This document shows positions 39,197 to 49,319 of a stretch of DNA of 64,000 nt, one piece after another; the first letter of the stretch is position 1; each line of letters opens with the position of its first letter. The notes beneath the pieces are model-generated. The model worked only from the letters and a program-made list of their open reading frames with translations, had not been told where the DNA came from and made no database searches. The stretch is from Gammaproteobacteria bacterium (GTDB taxonomy: Bacteria; Pseudomonadota; Gammaproteobacteria; Steroidobacterales; Steroidobacteraceae), in NCBI GenBank assembly GCA_003132025.1, contig PKWJ01000037.1, forward strand, positions 1 through 64,000, in the 5' to 3' direction. Made by a program: the position numbers and the translations under genes.

Positions 39197-40537
39197 GTGG
39201 CCAAAATCGACCGATCTGCAGAAACCAGAGCCCGCGCCACATCCACGGGCGCGGCAAGCATGGGCCCTGCCCCAGCCACCCTCGCCCGCCTGCCCACTGA
39301 CAAGTTGCTCGAGGCGGTGCAGCGGCAGACCTTCCGTTTCTTCTGGGAAGGCGCGGCCGCGGCCAGCGGACTGGCCCTGGATCGGCGCAGTGCGCGCGAC
39401 CGGGGGGTTGAAGGGCCGGTAACGATGGCGGGCTCAGGCTTCGGCGTCATGGCGCTGATTGTGGCCGTGGAACGCGGCTGGGTAACGCGCGACGCGGCGC
39501 TGGAGCGTCTGCAGCGCATGCTCGACTTTCTGTTCCGCGCACCCTGCTATCACGGCGCCTTCTCGCATTTCATGGATCCAAGCACCGGGGCCACGATCCC
39601 CCTGACGCGCAAGGACGATGGCGGCGATCTGGTGGAGACCTCATTTTTGTGTATGGGCCTGCTGTGCGTGCGGCAGTACTTTGATGGCGGCAACAAGGCG
39701 GAAAGGAAGCTTAGGGCCTACATCACCGATCTGTGGCAAGGCGTCGAATGGAACTGGTACACCCAGGGCGGACGCCAGGCGTTGTACTGGCACTGGGGCC
39801 CCAACAATGGCTGGTCGATGAATCATGCGATCCGCGGCTGGGACGAGTGCCTGATGACTTACCTCCTGGCGGCATCCGCTCCGCGCCAAGGCATCGAGCC
39901 CGACGTGTATCACTATGGATATGCGGCGGGCCGCAATTTCCTGAACGGCAAGTCCTACTACGGCATCGAACTGCCGCTGGGCGTGCCCTACGGCGGCCCA
40001 CTGTTCTTCACTCATTATTCGTTCAGCGGGCTCGATCCTAGAGGTCTGAAGGACCGCTACGCAGACTACTGGCAGCAGAACGTCAATCACGTGCGCATCA
40101 ATCATGCGCACTGCCTGTCCAATCCGCAGCGCTACCGCGGCTACGGCCCGGCCTGCTGGGGCCTGACCGCCAGTGACGACAAGCACGGTTATGCGATGCA
40201 CGACCCGGTCAACGACAACGGCACCATCTCGCCCACCGCGGCGGTGTCAAGCCTGCCGTATGCACCGCGTGCTTCGATGCGGGCGCTGCGCCATTTTCTC
40301 GGCGCCTACGGCGGCAAGCTCTGGGGTAGCTACGGCTTCATCGACGCCTTCAGCGAGACCCGCGGCTGGTACGCCGACACCTTCCTCGCCATCGACCAGG
40401 GGCCGATCATCCTCATGATCGAGAACTACCGTACCGGCCTGTTGTGGAAGCTGTTCATGAGCGTGCCGGAGGTGCAGGCGGGGCTGCGCAAGCTCGGCTT
40501 CGACAGCCCGCATCTGCACCGACGGACTCGAAGCTGA
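39197..40537 (+). CDS. GH144/'glucoamylase' (PF10091)-type protein, candidate beta-1,2-glucanase
   Basis: LLEAVQRQTFRFFWEGA...GDLVETSFLCMGLLCVRQYF...NHAIRGWDECLMTYLLAAS...GGPLFFTHYSFSGLDPRGL...PYAPRASMRALRHFLG. GTG at 39197; the track start at 38222 is an antisense extension. Confidence 0.75.
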   Translation: MAKIDRSAETRARATSTGAASMGPAPATLARLPTDKLLEAVQRQTFRFFWEGAAAASGLALDRRSARDRGVEGPVTMAGSGFGVMALIVAVERGWVTRDAALERLQRMLDFLFRAPCYHGAFSHFMDPSTGATIPLTRKDDGGDLVETSFLCMGLLCVRQYFDGGNKAERKLRAYITDLWQGVEWNWYTQGGRQALYWHWGPNNGWSMNHAIRGWDECLMTYLLAASAPRQGIEPDVYHYGYAAGRNFLNGKSYYGIELPLGVPYGGPLFFTHYSFSGLDPRGLKDRYADYWQQNVNHVRINHAHCLSNPQRYRGYGPACWGLTASDDKHGYAMHDPVNDNGTISPTAAVSSLPYAPRASMRALRHFLGAYGGKLWGSYGFIDAFSETRGWYADTFLAIDQGPIILMIENYRTGLLWKLFMSVPEVQAGLRKLGFDSPHLHRRTRS

Positions 40538-41898
40538 TGGAGCCGCTCGACCTGTGGGTCGATCGGCAATACCGGCATGCCGCGCGCGCCATGCTACGGA
40601 GCGTATCGGCGCTCGGCATCGTCAAGACGCGGCCCGGCTTCGGCCAGCGCGTGGTGCCGAAGCCAGGCTCGATCGTCGCCTCCCCGGTGCTGGCCGCCTA
40701 CGATCCGGACCCCGACTATTTCTTCCATTGGTTTCGCGATTCGGCGGTGGTAATCGAGGCACTGCGGCTGCTGATGGAGGATGGCACTGCCGCAGCGAAC
40801 GCCATGGCGCAATTCTCCGACTTCGTGCACTTCACATTGTCGCTCCAGGGGCTGGATGGCCGCGAGCTGGTCGCAGCGCCGGCCTGGCGCGTGATAGTGG
40901 CTCCCGACTTCAAGAGATTCCTGCGCAGCGATGCGGACCTGGCCAGCGCGCACGGCGAGGTGATTGCCGGAGAGACCAGGGTCAATCCCGACGGCACGCT
41001 CGACATTTCCAGCTGGCCGCGCCCGCAGCATGACGGCCCTGCGCTGCGGGCCCTGACCCTGATGCGCTGGCAGCGCAGTGCGCGCCTGGAGCCGAAGCTC
41101 GCCGCCGCGGTAGCGGCACTGCTGAACGCCGATCTCGCCTACACGCAACAGCACTGGCGCGAGCCGTGCTTCGACCTGTGGGAAGAAGAGCTGGGGCTGC
41201 ACTATTACACGCTGTGCCTCGCCGGCGCAGCGCTGGAGGCGGGAGCGGCCTTCCTGCTGCAGGTTGGCGATTCACGCGGGGCGCAAACGGCTGCCGCGGA
41301 TGCCACGGCGATTTCTCACATGCTCGATGCCTACTGGCTCGAAGATCAGGGGTACTACAAATCGCGCGTGCTGGCGTCGGGACAGCGCTCCGCCAAGGAG
41401 CTCGACATCGCGATCGTACTGGCCACACTGCACGGCGGCGGCAGCGGCCGAAGCCATTCCGTCCATGACCCACGGGTGCATGCCACGCTCGCGCGACTGG
41501 AGGCCCTGTTCGGCGCAAGCTACGCGATCAATCGCGAACGACTGCCGACCCAGGGACCGGCCATGGGACGTTATGCCGGCGATGTCTATTATTCGGGTGG
41601 TGCGTACTACTTCTCGACCCTGGCCGCGGCCGAGTTGTGTTTCCGCGCGGCCGTTGGCACCACCGACGCCCAGGCGCTGATCAATCGCGGCAACGCCTAT
41701 CTGGAAATGGTGCGCCGTCATACCCCGCCGAGCGGTGACCTGTCGGAACAGTTCGACCAGAACACCGGCGCGCAGAGCTCAGCCAGGCACCTCGCCTGGA
41801 GCTATGCGGCTTACATTTCGTGCATCGCCGCGCGGCGCGTGGCTACAGGCAGGCAGCTTGCCGCATCGGGCCTGCCGGACTATGGTGCTGAGCGGTAA
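40537..41898 (+). CDS. GH15 glucoamylase-like protein
   Basis: YFFHWFRDSAVVIEALRLLMEDG, CFDLWEEELGLHYYTLCLAGAALE, LSEQFDQNTGAQSSARHLAWSYAAYI. TGATG coupling with the preceding gene. Confidence 0.85.
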   Translation: MEPLDLWVDRQYRHAARAMLRSVSALGIVKTRPGFGQRVVPKPGSIVASPVLAAYDPDPDYFFHWFRDSAVVIEALRLLMEDGTAAANAMAQFSDFVHFTLSLQGLDGRELVAAPAWRVIVAPDFKRFLRSDADLASAHGEVIAGETRVNPDGTLDISSWPRPQHDGPALRALTLMRWQRSARLEPKLAAAVAALLNADLAYTQQHWREPCFDLWEEELGLHYYTLCLAGAALEAGAAFLLQVGDSRGAQTAAADATAISHMLDAYWLEDQGYYKSRVLASGQRSAKELDIAIVLATLHGGGSGRSHSVHDPRVHATLARLEALFGASYAINRERLPTQGPAMGRYAGDVYYSGGAYYFSTLAAAELCFRAAVGTTDAQALINRGNAYLEMVRRHTPPSGDLSEQFDQNTGAQSSARHLAWSYAAYISCIAARRVATGRQLAASGLPDYGAER

Positions 41899-43772
41899 TG
41901 GCAGATTCACGCCCTCATCGAGGAGTGTCCGGCACGATAGCCGACCCGGAACAGGAGGAAGTTGCCGGCAGCGCTGCAGCCGATGCCGAGGAGACAGCGC
42001 ACTCCGGCCTTGTGCCGCAACTGGCCATGATGACGCGGGCACTGATGGCCTCGCCCGTGGGCAAGACGCTCGTCTGGCTGCTGCTCGGAATATTGCTGGT
42101 GGTGGTGGCGACCACCTACGGTCAGATCCGGCTCAACCGCTGGAGCAAGCCCTTCTATGACGCCCTGTCGCGCCGCGACTTCAGGGATTTCATGTATCAG
42201 CTGGCGGTGTTCTTCTTCATCGCCGGCATCCTGCTGGTGCTGAATGTCGCGCAGCGCTGGCTGGGCGAAACCCTGAAGCTCAAATTGCGGGAAGGCATGG
42301 TCGGAGACCTGATCCGTCTGTGGATGCTGCCGCGGCGCGCATTCTGGCTTGCCAACGCGGGACCGATTGGCGCCAACCCGGACCAGCGCATGCATGAGGA
42401 TGCGCGCCACCTGTGCGAGCTGTCGGGCGATCTAGGCATCGGTCTGCTGCAGGCCTCGATTCTGCTGATAGCCTTCAGTGGCGTACTGTGGGCGCTTTCA
42501 AGCGGCTTTGCGTTCCATATCGCGGGCCGGATCTTTTCCATCCCGGGCTTCATGGTGTGGGCTGCCGTCATCTACGCGGCCGCCGGCTCGCTGCTGAGTT
42601 ACTGGGTCGGCGGCACGCTGATCAATCGTAACGCCGAGCGTTATGCGCGCGAAGCGGACCTGCGAATTTCCCTGGTGCGCGTCAACGAACACGTCGATGG
42701 GATATCGCTCGCGGCGGGCGAAGCCGACGAGAGCCGGCGCGTCGAGCTGCATCTCGGGGCGGTACTGGCCGCTACGCGCCGGCTGGTCACTGGCCTCACC
42801 AACCTGACCTGGATTACTGCCGGTTTCGGCTGGGTCACGCTGGTGGCCCCGATCCTGGTCGCAGCCCCGCTCTACTTCGCAGGCAAACTGACGTTTGGCG
42901 GCCTGATGATGGCAAGCGCAGCGTTTACCCAGGCGCAGTCCGCCTTGCGCTGGTTCGTTGACAATTTCAGCGTCATCGCCGATTGGCGAGCGACCTTGCT
43001 GCGTGTCGCCAGTTTCCGGCGCGCCCTGGTCACGACCGACGTGGTTCCCCACATCGAAAGCCGCATCACCTACGCGGAGGGCGTGCCCGACAGGATCGTC
43101 ATGGAGAACCTGGAGGTTGCCTCCTCGAGCGGCTGCGACATGCTCCGGGAGCGGCAGGTCATCGTCAATGCCGGAGAACGCGTGCTCATCGTTGGCGAGC
43201 CCGGAACCAACAAGACGCAACTGTTTCGCGCGCTGACCGGGTTATGGCCCTGGGGCGCCGGCCGGATCGAGCATCCCAAGGACGAAGCCATTGTCTACAT
43301 CCCGCGCGGCACGCCTTACCTGCCTCGCGCCACGCTGCGTGAAGTGCTGGCCTACCCGATGCACGTTGAACGTTTCGACCAGGACGCATTTGCCCGCTCG
43401 CTGTCCCGCCTCGGTCTGCAGCGACTGGTGCCGGCGCTCGACACCACGCAGCGCTGGGATCGGGAACTCAGCGGCGATGAGCAGCTCACGCTGGCATTCG
43501 CGCGCGCGCTGCTGCAGGCGCCGCCCTGGATCCTCATCGATGACACCTTGCGCTCGCTCGATGGCGACACGCTGGAGCGCTTCATGGACGCGCTGACGCA
43601 CGAACTGCAAACCACCGGCGTGATCCATATCGGCGGTGGCCAGGCCCGCAACCCGATTTTTTCGCGCACGCTGCATCTCGTCAAGGCGCCGGCGGCACAC
43701 ACCGTCGGCCGCGACGACAGCCCGCCAGCGCCACGACCGACGACTGACAGGGGATCCACGTTTGGCCAATGA
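41898..43772 (+). CDS. SbmA/BacA-like ABC transporter (fused permease and ATPase)
   Basis: TYGQIRLNRWSKPFYDALSRRDFRDFMYQLAVFFFIAGILLVLNVAQRWL and a C-terminal ATPase with atypical Walker A GEPGTNKT and signature LSGDEQL. Confidence 0.82.
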   Translation: MADSRPHRGVSGTIADPEQEEVAGSAAADAEETAHSGLVPQLAMMTRALMASPVGKTLVWLLLGILLVVVATTYGQIRLNRWSKPFYDALSRRDFRDFMYQLAVFFFIAGILLVLNVAQRWLGETLKLKLREGMVGDLIRLWMLPRRAFWLANAGPIGANPDQRMHEDARHLCELSGDLGIGLLQASILLIAFSGVLWALSSGFAFHIAGRIFSIPGFMVWAAVIYAAAGSLLSYWVGGTLINRNAERYAREADLRISLVRVNEHVDGISLAAGEADESRRVELHLGAVLAATRRLVTGLTNLTWITAGFGWVTLVAPILVAAPLYFAGKLTFGGLMMASAAFTQAQSALRWFVDNFSVIADWRATLLRVASFRRALVTTDVVPHIESRITYAEGVPDRIVMENLEVASSSGCDMLRERQVIVNAGERVLIVGEPGTNKTQLFRALTGLWPWGAGRIEHPKDEAIVYIPRGTPYLPRATLREVLAYPMHVERFDQDAFARSLSRLGLQRLVPALDTTQRWDRELSGDEQLTLAFARALLQAPPWILIDDTLRSLDGDTLERFMDALTHELQTTGVIHIGGGQARNPIFSRTLHLVKAPAAHTVGRDDSPPAPRPTTDRGSTFGQ

Positions 43773-46053
43773 AGTCCGCAGCACCGCATCCGGCATCGGA
43801 TCGTTGCATTGGATATGCTTCGCGCTGCTGGTGGCGCTGCTGCCAGTTTTGGCGTCGGCGCAGGAGCTCGAACTGCGCCTGCCCGCTGCCGCCACCGATG
43901 CATCCACGCCGGTCGTGCTGCGCGATCTGGCCGAGCGCGTGCTGCCGGTCTATCAGGAAAGTGATCGCGAGCGCTATCTCGCGAACCTCGCGGCGCTGCA
44001 GTTCGTCTCCGGCGGCTTTGCGGCCGCCTATGCGACGCGCCAGGACCTGCGCCAATGGCGGCACAGCTCGCACGGCACCTGGCCAACCGACCGCTCGGTG
44101 GTGTACGACATCTACGCGCACGCGCGCGCGATCGAGGCAGAAGGTCGGCTGGACTTTGCTGCAGCCCTGGCGCAATCGTTCCAGGAAGTAGTGCCCAGCC
44201 TGAGCGACCCGGACGCCTACGAGATCACCTGGAACTTCGAGGCGCCAGCCCCCGAATCGCTGGAAGCACTGCAAAGCCAGTTCGATCGGCTACGGCCAAA
44301 AGGCTCGGTCACACTGCCTGAGGCCGTGGATCTCATCTGGGCCTATTTCTCTTTCACCGCCTACCAGCAGCTGCATCCGCTGGTCGATACGCTGGTGGCC
44401 GCGGACGACGGCCGGCGATATACCACCGACTCGGACGTGCTGATCCCAACACCCGATGGGGCTATTATTTCCGCCGTCGTGGTACGGCCGAGAAATGCCG
44501 CCAAGGCGCTGCCGACGCTGCTCGAGTTCACCATCTACGTGTATCCGGGCAACGATGCCATGGAGTGCGCCGCCCACGGTTACGTGGGAATCATCGCCTA
44601 TGCGCGCGGCAAGAACCGCAGCCCCGACAAGGCGGTGCCCTTTGAGCATGACGGCGATGACGCCCGCGCGGTGATCAACTGGATCGCCAGGCAACCGTGG
44701 AGCGATGGCCGCGTGGGCATGTACGGCGAGGATTACAGCGCCTTTTCCCAATGGGCCGCCGCCAAACGCCTGCCGCCTGCGCTGAAGGCGATTGCTACAT
44801 CGGCCGCCACCGCACCGGGTATCAATCTGACCCGACAGGGTGGCATCCCACTAAACGCCGCCTACCGCTGGGCTCGATTCGTCACCGACAACAAAACCCT
44901 GGACGAAGAGATCTATCGAGAGGATGCGCATTGGCGCTGGCTCGATCAGCGCTGGTATACGAGCGGCGAGCCTTATTGGGATCTGGCGCAGATCTACGGC
45001 ACCCCCAATGCGAACTTCCGGCGCTGGCTCGGCCATCCGAGCTACGATGGCTATTGGCAGAAGATGATCCCCTACCGCGATGACTTCGCCCACATCAACA
45101 TCCCGGTCCTGACCACCACCGGCTACTACGACAGTAACGAAGCGGGCGCGCTGTATTACCTGACCGAGCACTACCGATACAACTCCGGGGCCGACCAGAC
45201 GCTGCTGATCGGCCCTTACGACGAGGTGGCGATTGAGCGCGGACCGCTCAAGGTACTTCAGGGCTACCAGGTCGATAGCGCCGCTGTGATCGATCTGCGC
45301 GAACTGCGCTACCAGTGGTTCGACTCCATCTTCAAGGGCGGCGCAAGACCCGCGCTGCTGCAGGATCGCATCAACTACGAAGTAATGGGTGCCAACGCCT
45401 GGGAACACGCGCCGTCGCTTGCCGCAATGGCCAACGGATCACTGAGGTTCTACCTGGATTCCGGCCCCTCGATCGACAGCAACCGCCTGGTTGCGAAAAT
45501 GAGATCGAACCTTGCCTTCGCGCGCCAGACGGTCAATTTCGCCGATCGCAGTGACGCTGGTTGGAGTCCCACGTCCGACCTGATCAGCAAGAACGTTCCG
45601 CTACACAACCAGCTGACGTTCGTCAGCGAGCCTCTGGCTCAGCCGACGGAGATCAACGGCCTGTTCTCGGGGCTGCTGGATTTCACGGTAAATAAAATGG
45701 ACATGGACATCACCATCGCGCTGTACGAGCGCCTGGCCAGTGGCGACTACATCCGGCTGTTCGATCCGCCCTACACGTTTCGCGCAAGCTATGCGCAGGA
45801 CCGCAGTCATCGCCACCTGCTCAAGGCCGGCGAGCGCCAGCAATTGGGCTTTAGAAGTGACCGCCTGACGAGCCGCAGATTGCAGGCCGGCAGCCAGCTG
45901 GTCATGGTGCTCGGCATCAACAAGCGGGCGGACCAGCAGATCAATTACGGCACCGGAGCCGACGTGAGCGACGAATCCATTGCCGACGCCACATCAGCGT
46001 TGAAAATCCGTTGGTACGGCAGCAGCTACCTCGACATCCCGGTAAGACGCTAG
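43762..46053 (+). CDS. CocE/NonD-like alpha/beta hydrolase
   Basis: Signal peptide; DGAIISAVVVRP, PFEHDGDDARAVINWIARQPWSDGRVGMYGEDYSAFSQWAAAKRLPPALKAI, C-terminal jelly-roll-like domain. TTG start tentative. Confidence 0.82.
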   Translation: MANEVRSTASGIGSLHWICFALLVALLPVLASAQELELRLPAAATDASTPVVLRDLAERVLPVYQESDRERYLANLAALQFVSGGFAAAYATRQDLRQWRHSSHGTWPTDRSVVYDIYAHARAIEAEGRLDFAAALAQSFQEVVPSLSDPDAYEITWNFEAPAPESLEALQSQFDRLRPKGSVTLPEAVDLIWAYFSFTAYQQLHPLVDTLVAADDGRRYTTDSDVLIPTPDGAIISAVVVRPRNAAKALPTLLEFTIYVYPGNDAMECAAHGYVGIIAYARGKNRSPDKAVPFEHDGDDARAVINWIARQPWSDGRVGMYGEDYSAFSQWAAAKRLPPALKAIATSAATAPGINLTRQGGIPLNAAYRWARFVTDNKTLDEEIYREDAHWRWLDQRWYTSGEPYWDLAQIYGTPNANFRRWLGHPSYDGYWQKMIPYRDDFAHINIPVLTTTGYYDSNEAGALYYLTEHYRYNSGADQTLLIGPYDEVAIERGPLKVLQGYQVDSAAVIDLRELRYQWFDSIFKGGARPALLQDRINYEVMGANAWEHAPSLAAMANGSLRFYLDSGPSIDSNRLVAKMRSNLAFARQTVNFADRSDAGWSPTSDLISKNVPLHNQLTFVSEPLAQPTEINGLFSGLLDFTVNKMDMDITIALYERLASGDYIRLFDPPYTFRASYAQDRSHRHLLKAGERQQLGFRSDRLTSRRLQAGSQLVMVLGINKRADQQINYGTGADVSDESIADATSALKIRWYGSSYLDIPVRR

Positions 46054-46069
46054 GGGCGCACCGGCGCCT

Positions 46070-47362
46070 TCAGGTGCATGGCTCAATCGGCTTGAGTTCC
46101 ACCCGCCGGTCGAGCATATCGGACGCATCGTTGCGTCCGGTGCCGATCAGGTTCTCGCGCGATCCGGCGCCAGTCGCGACGGTGCGTTTTTTCAGCTGCG
46201 GCTGGTCGCCTTCCAGCCGCGACTGAACGTACTCGGCCCGCAGCTGCGACAGGCTGTCATTCATGGCTGCCGGTCCGGTCGGACTGGTGTGACCGGTGAT
46301 CTGCAGGCACGCCTGACTGGCCACTGCCTGCGTTGCGATCAGCTGCAGCCAGGTGCCGTAGCTGCCGCTGAATATGTTGTTGTCGGTCATGAACCTGACC
46401 GAACCAGGTCGGAACAGGAACTTCACCGCGAGGCGCTTCTTGCGCAGCCCGTAGTCCACCAGATCGCGGAACGCCAGCGTCGACTGCTCGGAGCGTCCGA
46501 GCTTGAGCAGGGTGAGATAAATGCCGTTGTAGACGCGCAGCTGGTCGCCGGCGGGGGTCTTGCGTGCGGTGGTGTAAAGGTCCAGCGCTTCGGTGTAGTG
46601 GCCTTCGTCGTAGGCGTCCTGCGCCTCACTCACCAGGGCTGCGGCGAGCAGGCCATCAAAATATTCCGGCCGGATCGGATCCCCTACCTTGCTCGCCTGG
46701 CAGGTGGCGATGTAGGCCTGGACGTTGGGGTCGTCGGTCCACACCGGACTGTCGCCGAATGCGGCGGTCGGAGTCGAATCGGCATCCGCGATGCGTGCGC
46801 GCGCCACCGACTTGGCGACGATCTTTCCGGTCTTAAGATCGGCCGTGACGAGACAGAACCGGTACGCTTCGCGTTCACCGCTGGTCTTCATCTGCGCATT
46901 CACCGGGGTGAAGGTACCCACCAGAACGCGCGGCTGCTGCTTGAGGCTCTCCGCGGTAATGCGCTGCACGGCATACTTCGGAAAATCCGACTTCACGATC
47001 CCGGTGATTCGGTCCTGGATGCTTTGCGTCGCCTTGGATTGATAGCCGGTCATGCCGTCGACCAGCGGATCGATCACGACCGTGCCCGCGCCTGCGTCCG
47101 GCGCCGGCGCATTGGTGAACACCGCGTGCGCAGCGTTGGCGACGGCCTCATCGAACCCGAGGACGGGTGGCGGCGGCGGCGGTGCCGGCGGCGCGGCCGG
47201 TGACGGGGTGGGTGTTGCTGCCGCCGGCGCTGCCGGAGCTGCCACCGGCGCAGCGCCTGCAGTGGGCGCCGACGCACCATGCTGGCTATCGTCCGGCGGC
47301 GTCAGTGGCGCGCAGCCAGCCGCGAGTGCGCCGAGCAGGACAGCGGCCAGTGCGCCGCACAT
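46070..47362 (-). CDS. Lipoprotein with TPR-like and OmpA-type C-terminal domains
   Basis: Lipobox LLGALAAGC; EAQDAYDEGHYTEALDLYTTA; LQITGHTSPTGPAAMNDSLSQLRAEYVQSRL...DRRVELKPI. Confidence 0.8.
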   Translation of the reverse strand: MCGALAAVLLGALAAGCAPLTPPDDSQHGASAPTAGAAPVAAPAAPAAATPTPSPAAPPAPPPPPPVLGFDEAVANAAHAVFTNAPAPDAGAGTVVIDPLVDGMTGYQSKATQSIQDRITGIVKSDFPKYAVQRITAESLKQQPRVLVGTFTPVNAQMKTSGEREAYRFCLVTADLKTGKIVAKSVARARIADADSTPTAAFGDSPVWTDDPNVQAYIATCQASKVGDPIRPEYFDGLLAAALVSEAQDAYDEGHYTEALDLYTTARKTPAGDQLRVYNGIYLTLLKLGRSEQSTLAFRDLVDYGLRKKRLAVKFLFRPGSVRFMTDNNIFSGSYGTWLQLIATQAVASQACLQITGHTSPTGPAAMNDSLSQLRAEYVQSRLEGDQPQLKKRTVATGAGSRENLIGTGRNDASDMLDRRVELKPIEPCT

Positions 47363-47366
47363 CGGC

Positions 47367-48497
47367 CTACTGGCAGTTCTTGCTGATGTAAGCCCGCTGT
47401 TCGTCATTGAGACTCTCTCCTAACTGGGCACTTTCCAGGATAGCCTCGCACTGGCTACCCCATGGCTTCTTCTTGGTCTCCACCGCCGCAGGCGGTGCCG
47501 CGGCTGGGGCGGCCTTCGACACGGTGCTCGGCGTTGGGGGCGATGTTTTCACGCTGGCGAGCGAGGCGGCCGCGGGTTTGGTCAGGTAGTCCACCCGATT
47601 GGTCGCCAGACCAGAAAATTCGCCGTTCGGGTATTTATTCAGGTAGGCCTGAAAATCGGCCACATTCCTGCTGTACTTGATCGATTCCCAGTACATCAGT
47701 TCAACCTGCTTGGGATCCACGGCAGTCGACGCGGGCGGCTGGCTCACGGCCGCGTGAAAATAGAAATCGCCCTGGATCGAGGCTTCCGACCAAGGCTGTT
47801 GCGCGCCGTGCGTATCGGCCTTGACCCCGGCGATGACTTTCTTGAACACTTGCTCCAGCGGTACGCCCGGCTCGGCCATGGCCTTCACCAATTCACCGGT
47901 AAACACGCCGTTGGTGCCGCTGGCCCCGTCCTGGGCTGTCTGACCGGGCGCCGCCGCGTAGGCGATGAAGGTGCCACTGGGCGCATCCATGCGGGCGAGC
48001 CCGCGCTCAATGCCGCGGGTCTTGGGCAGCGGGTTATCGCGGCAGGCATCGAGGATCACGATGTTCATTTCGTTCTGCGCCGCCTTCATCGCGCGCAGCA
48101 CCCGTGCGGCATCGAATGCATTCGCCTCCAGATCGGCCTCAGCCTGGATATCCGCATCGACCGGGATCAGGTAATTGGCACCCTCCGCCTGAACGCCGTG
48201 ACCGGCATAGTAGAACAGCCCCACCGCGTGCTGGTCGCGGCCGATCTTGGCGGTGAACTCATCGACGGCGCGATAGAAATCCAGTCGTTTGGCGTTCACC
48301 CGCACGATGGTCTCGAAGCCTGCCGCCTGCAAGGCGCGCTGCATCGCGGCGGCGTCGTTGGCGGGATTGATCAGCTTCAGGTTCGGGTTCACATAATCGC
48401 TGTTGCCGATGATCAAAGCGATGCGCGTCTCCGCCGCGACGCAGTGCGCCGCCGACAGGAATGTCAGCACCGTGAGGAGACCGATCGGAAGCCGCAC
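47367..48497 (-). CDS. Caspase family (C14) protein, secreted
   Basis: Signal peptide, RIALIIGNSDY, FYYAGHGVQ (His), NIVILDACRDNPLP (Cys). Confidence 0.9.
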   Translation of the reverse strand: MRLPIGLLTVLTFLSAAHCVAAETRIALIIGNSDYVNPNLKLINPANDAAAMQRALQAAGFETIVRVNAKRLDFYRAVDEFTAKIGRDQHAVGLFYYAGHGVQAEGANYLIPVDADIQAEADLEANAFDAARVLRAMKAAQNEMNIVILDACRDNPLPKTRGIERGLARMDAPSGTFIAYAAAPGQTAQDGASGTNGVFTGELVKAMAEPGVPLEQVFKKVIAGVKADTHGAQQPWSEASIQGDFYFHAAVSQPPASTAVDPKQVELMYWESIKYSRNVADFQAYLNKYPNGEFSGLATNRVDYLTKPAAASLASVKTSPPTPSTVSKAAPAAAPPAAVETKKKPWGSQCEAILESAQLGESLNDEQRAYISKNCQ

Positions 48498-48677
48498 CGC
48501 CTGCCCTGCCCAGTTGCTCGTTATCGGTCGGAAGTCTGGTGGAAAAAGCAGCGCCAGGCAACTAACTGCAGGTAGCCACGTTGGCGGCGCTCAACTATGA
48601 TTTCCAGGCGACGATTTAGTGGTCCAGCGGCAATTGATGGACCTATGCAGTTGTCGAGCCGCACTACAACAAAGACG

Positions 48678-49290
48678 ATGGTTATTCTCAGCTTTCCGGC
48701 CCGACGATCAGGGCTCGCCCTGATCGCCATCACGATACTGGCCGCGATCGCGCATGCCAGGCCAAGCGGCTGGGGCTGGTGATCGGCAGCGACAGCTACC
48801 AGCACGCCGACCCACTGGGCAATGCGCGTGCGGATGCCAGGGCCGTGGCCGATGCTCTCAGCGCGAGCAGCTTCAAAGTCACCCTGAAGCAGGATGTCGG
48901 CCTGCAGGCCATGAAAGAAGCCTTGCGCACCTTCCAGAGCGAGGTGGCCGGCGGCGATGAGGTGGTGTTCTACTATGCCGGCCACGGCGTGCAGCTCGAC
49001 AGCCGGGCGCTCCACTCAATCCGCTGCAGCCAGTCATGCTCGGGACCTGGCACGCCGCAGTCCTGCAAGGCGGCCTGAACTGGGCCGTCACGATATAGAA
49101 CAACCCCGACGGCACCTACCAATTCAAGGCGCAGACCGAGGACAGCGGCACTTATGCCGCCAGCAGTAACCAATGGCGCACGACTTCCGCGGTCACCGGT
49201 CAATCCAACACCGGATCCTATCGGGCAATCGACGCGCGCAGCGTGGAATTCTCGGGTTCAGCCGGCACCGTGGTGTGGAAGCGCCAATAA
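48678..49290 (+). pseudogene. Decayed caspase-family paralog
   Basis: Signal-peptide-like MVILSFPARRSGLALIAITILAAIAHA in one frame, QAKRLGLVIGSDSYQHAD...VVFYYAGHGVQLDS in another, then C-terminal NPLQPVMLGTWHAAVLQGGLNWAVTI*NNPDGTYQFKAQTEDSGTYAA...VEFSGSAGTVVWKRQ* in a third segment with an in-frame TAG (49096-49098). Confidence 0.8.
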
Positions 49291-49319
49291 TGCGGCCGCG
49301 CTTCCAGCCCCGCCGCGCT

